A stretch of DNA of 64,000 nt from an uncultured Christensenellaceae bacterium (GTDB lineage Bacteria > Bacillota > Clostridia > Christensenellales > Pumilibacteraceae): the NCBI GenBank assembly GCA_910587455.1, contig CAJULK010000007.1, positions 1 through 64,000 on the forward strand. Direction: 5' to 3'. Position 1 is the stretch's first letter; each line of letters opens with the position of its first letter. Shown here piece after piece: positions 61,186-64,000 of the stretch. The notes under the pieces were generated by a model, which was not told the origin of the DNA, did not search any database, and worked only from the letters and a program-made list of their open reading frames with translations. A program made the position numbers and the translations under genes.

Positions 61186-62733
61186 CTATCCGCCTATAAC
61201 TTCGAAAACCGTAAACGACAGCGGCGGCACCGTTATGTTCGTCTTGGTCGGTTTGGCTTCCTTGCCGACCGCGAAAAGCGTTTTCGATTTTTGCGGAATC
61301 ACGCGCGGCGCTATCTGTTTTACTTTTAACGGATTGACCACGCACAAAAGATTTCCGCGCTTGTACACGAGCGGCTCGGCGCCCTTGGCATGAACAAACT
61401 CGAAATCGGGCTCGGTAAATTCCCTGCGCGTTTTTCTAAACGCGAAAAACGATTTGAGCGCGTTAAGAAGCGATTTCTTGTCCTTTTCCTGCGACGCAAC
61501 GTTTACTTGCTTATCCTGCTCGGTCGGCAGGAAAGTTTTTTCCGCGTCGGAAAATCCCGCGTTCTTTTCGAGATTCCACTGCATGGGCGTACGCGAACCC
61601 GTTCGCGCAAAACCGCACTCGACGGACGGCAGATCCTTTACATACTTCATGCCTATCTCGTCGCCGTAATATACGAACGGCACGCCGGGAAGAGTAAAGA
61701 GCGTGGCGTAAATGACTTTCAGCTGCTCCTGCGTGTAATAAGGCGCAAGCCGCGGCGTGTCGTGATTGCAGCTTATGATACCCAAATATCCGCTGCCCTT
61801 GACAGCGCCGTACCATTCCGAAAATCCCGCGGCAACCGTCGCCGCATCACCTCTGCCTTCGGCGTCGAAATAACTGTAGACGCCCGGTTCTTCCTCGCCG
61901 CGCACCAAAAGATTGTACGGATTGCCGTGGTGATCGAGCATGAAATCGGCATGGAATCCGGCACATACAGCCTGCGGATCGCTCCATTCCGAAACAATTA
62001 CGGTATCGGGATATTCATCGTCGAGCATTTTGCGCACGTCGCGCCATATCTCGCTCGTTTTGGGTTTTTCGTTCCTATCGCCGTCGTTCTTGACAAGCGA
62101 GTCCGCCATATCCACGCGGAACCCGTCCGCACCGCGGTCGAGCCAAAACCGCATTACCGATTTAAGCCATTCGCGCGTAGCAAGCGCCGCGGGGCTGTCG
62201 TGAGGCATTTGCCACGACGGATCGTCCACACGGTTAAACCCGTAATTGAGCGACGGCTGCGTGGAAAAGAAGTTTACGACATAATTGCCTTTGCGGTCGT
62301 GCCGACCGGATATCGCCTTGAACCCCTGCGGGAAATCCCACTCGCCTTTCGTCCAAATAAATCTGTCACTGAGCTCGTTTGGCGTACTCTCCGCAGAACG
62401 CAAAAAGTCTGCGTTCTGTTCGGACGTGTGACCCGGCACGAGATCGAGGATCACTTTAATTCCTTTGGCGTGTGCGGATTTTATAAACTCGTCGAAATCG
62501 GCTTCCGTGCCGAAACGTTCGGATACCTTAAAATAATCGCGCACATCGTATCCGCCGTCCATAAACGGCGAATCGTAATGCGGATTGAGCCATACGGCGT
62601 TCGCCCCTAGCGATTTTATATGATCGAGCTTTTCGGTCATACCCTTAAAATCGCCGTAACCGTCGCCGTTGCCGTCTTTGAACGAATTGGGATATATTTC
62701 GTAAAACACAGCCGATTTCAACCAAGTTGACAT
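61186..62733 (-). CDS. Cytoplasmic GH13 glycosidase (alpha-glucosidase-like)
   Basis: A 515-residue alpha-amylase-family enzyme without a signal peptide. Motifs: FYEIYPNSFKDGNGDGYGDF at the start, DLVPGHTSEQ, GADGFRVDMADSL with the nucleophile Asp, TVIVSEWSDP with the acid Glu, and SCNHDTPRLAPYY. The layout is that of oligo-1,6-glucosidases and related exo-acting enzymes, which would split imported maltodextrins to glucose. It is well placed to complement the mal operon about 39 kb away. It follows the Wzz-like gene by 31 bases with a GGAGGG site and no terminator between. Confidence 0.9.
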   Translation of the reverse strand: MSTWLKSAVFYEIYPNSFKDGNGDGYGDFKGMTEKLDHIKSLGANAVWLNPHYDSPFMDGGYDVRDYFKVSERFGTEADFDEFIKSAHAKGIKVILDLVPGHTSEQNADFLRSAESTPNELSDRFIWTKGEWDFPQGFKAISGRHDRKGNYVVNFFSTQPSLNYGFNRVDDPSWQMPHDSPAALATREWLKSVMRFWLDRGADGFRVDMADSLVKNDGDRNEKPKTSEIWRDVRKMLDDEYPDTVIVSEWSDPQAVCAGFHADFMLDHHGNPYNLLVRGEEEPGVYSYFDAEGRGDAATVAAGFSEWYGAVKGSGYLGIISCNHDTPRLAPYYTQEQLKVIYATLFTLPGVPFVYYGDEIGMKYVKDLPSVECGFARTGSRTPMQWNLEKNAGFSDAEKTFLPTEQDKQVNVASQEKDKKSLLNALKSFFAFRKTRREFTEPDFEFVHAKGAEPLVYKRGNLLCVVNPLKVKQIAPRVIPQKSKTLFAVGKEAKPTKTNITVPPLSFTVFEVIGG

Positions 62734-62764
62734 AGTATGCCCTCCTGTCTAACGCTCGAATTTT

Positions 62765-64000
62765 TTATTTCTTGCTTTCCTCTTTATCATCGGCATCAAC
62801 AACCGTTTCCGCATTAGCATCGGCAGGCGCTTCCGCAATATCGGCTCGGACTGCCGATTTGGCGCGTTTCGCATTGGCCTTGCCTATCTTGACGCCCGTA
62901 ACGATACCGCCGACAAGAAGCCCCGCGATGACCGCGCAGGCATACACAACAAGAAGATTCATGCTCGACGACTTGCGCGACACTACGGGCTGACGTATCT
63001 GACGAACAGACGACGAAACGAACGTCGTGTCGTAGTAATCGGATATGAGATTATTGACCTTCTTGACGAACGCGGTCGTTTCCTCTTCGAGTTTGACGAG
63101 CATTGCCACCGCTTCCCGCTGTTGATCGGGCGTCGCAGCCAAGCCTGTGTCACCCAGCTTTTGCAGTCTCAACTGTATGTTGGAAAGCTGATCGGCATAG
63201 GTCAGAAGTTCACGGTTGGACGTGTCGAGCCTGTCGATATATTCGTAATATTTGGCGGGGAACGTTTCCGTCGTAACTGTCTTACCGCTCGAATCGGTAG
63301 ACGTGATCGTATTCGGTTTAATGTCTGCGATAAGAGTTTTGAGACTCGCGATATACGTTTCGAGGTTGGTACGCTTGACTTCTATGAGCGACTGTTCGGC
63401 TTTAAGCGAATCTTCCGCGACATCCGGCTGACGCCACACATTGTTGATCATGATATAGTTGTTGAACAGATTGTACTGCATACGCAACTCCTCGAGCGCG
63501 CTTGCAAGCGTACCGAACGACCCGTTTTCGAGCGTTGATATAAAGTCGGGCGCACTTTCGGTATATTTTTCTATTATCTGTTCTATCGAATTGAGCGAAG
63601 CCGTGTACAGATCGTAAACGGAAGTAAACTCATACGTTTCGCTTTGGGAAAGCACGTACGTATCCGCAGGGAACATCTCGGTGATCGAATAGCGCGACTT
63701 GAAATCATCCTGATAGCTTTTTACGATCTTATTCAAAAGATTTTGAGCCTGCGCGTCGGACAGCCCCAAAGAATCGGGATTGGGTATGATTATGTCGAAC
63801 CGCGTCGGGTGCATTACGTAGGTGCGCAGCTGCTCTTTCGCCGAATTGTCGCCGTTGGCTGCCGCATTTACGAGCCGAATGTACTCTTCGGTCTCCACTG
63901 CCGACACGCGCATTTGTGCGCGAAGCGACGATATATCCTTTATCTTGCCGCCCAGCCCCGCCGACTCCACGGCGTTTGCAAGCACGACGGTCGATATAAT
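62765..64000 (-). CDS. Wzz-like membrane protein, 5' end outside the window
   Basis: At least 411 residues are visible; the frame is open to the window edge, so the start lies beyond it. The long extracellular coiled-coil-like region (IPNPDSLGLSDAQAQNLLNK; ISDYYDTTFVSSSVRQI) is followed by one transmembrane helix (LLVVYACAVIAGLLVGGIVT), a short basic turn and an acidic cytoplasmic tail. This is the topology of Wzz/chain-length regulators and related polysaccharide co-polymerases, whose first transmembrane helix would lie in the missing part. A surface-polysaccharide role is inferred from topology only. Confidence 0.65.
   Translation of the reverse strand: MISTVVLANAVESAGLGGKIKDISSLRAQMRVSAVETEEYIRLVNAAANGDNSAKEQLRTYVMHPTRFDIIIPNPDSLGLSDAQAQNLLNKIVKSYQDDFKSRYSITEMFPADTYVLSQSETYEFTSVYDLYTASLNSIEQIIEKYTESAPDFISTLENGSFGTLASALEELRMQYNLFNNYIMINNVWRQPDVAEDSLKAEQSLIEVKRTNLETYIASLKTLIADIKPNTITSTDSSGKTVTTETFPAKYYEYIDRLDTSNRELLTYADQLSNIQLRLQKLGDTGLAATPDQQREAVAMLVKLEEETTAFVKKVNNLISDYYDTTFVSSSVRQIRQPVVSRKSSSMNLLVVYACAVIAGLLVGGIVTGVKIGKANAKRAKSAVRADIAEAPADANAETVVDADDKEESKK

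Overview
The window looks like chromosomal DNA of an uncultured, spore-forming, Gram-positive Clostridia-type bacterium, probably from a polysaccharide-rich habitat such as a gut. The evidence is spoIIID preceded by a sigma-E-like promoter, a Firmicutes-sized rpoC, a starch operon of the Firmicute MalEFG/pullulanase type, DUF5685 and the YdjI-type SPFH family, and very frequent sigma-A promoters of the form TTGACA-N17-TATAAT. No plasmid, phage, rRNA, tRNA or CRISPR feature was recognised. Apart from the first 2 kb, one degraded gene and one flavin reductase, every gene is on the minus strand.

Layout. 0.1-1.9 kb: a PTS IIC-like membrane protein and SpoIIID. 2.0-4.8 kb: a tilS-trmN-rsmI RNA-modification operon. 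5.0-12.5 kb: rpoB-rpoC, not preceded by rplJ-rplL. 13.0-21.8 kb: a maltodextrin/starch operon transcribed malE, malF, malG, alpha-amylase, pullulanase, with an anchored pullulanase and a lipoprotein amylase outside and an ABC importer lacking its own ATPase. Its promoter has a G9 run in the 17-bp spacer. 22.4-27.0 kb: a nucleoside-hydrolase-like protein and a 1254-residue anchored protein of unknown function. 27.1-33.6 kb: a membrane protein, an HPD-less J protein, DUF5685, trpS, thrC, a small P-loop protein and an aminotransferase. 33.7-39.3 kb: the most unusual locus, encoding a zinc-ribbon/TIR/membrane protein, an SPFH/zinc-ribbon protein, a small helical protein, an ESCRT-III (Snf7/CHMP)-like protein and a Vps4-like AAA ATPase with a MIT-like domain. 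39.4-50.6 kb: nadE, dnaX, a metal-exporter-like permease, a DUF815 ATPase, an AlkZ-related protein, ppk1-ppx and a phosphofructokinase. 50.6-56.6 kb: an accessory stretch with an XRE regulator, twin palindromic operators, a decayed gene, two ankyrin proteins, a flavin reductase and a frameshifted Sel1 protein. 56.6-60.7 kb: cyclophilin, dus, mazG and pepF. 61.2-64.0 kb: a second GH13 enzyme and the end of a Wzz-like membrane protein.

Strongest observations: (1) the ESCRT-III/Vps4-like pair beside SPFH and TIR genes, a candidate bacterial membrane-remodelling and stress or defence system; (2) a possibly phase-variable starch-operon promoter; (3) an A10 run in dnaX where a one-base slip either way gives an immediate stop, as expected for a gamma-subunit mechanism; (4) several promoters placed so that transcripts would be leaderless. 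All functional statements are inferences from sequence reading; no database search was run.
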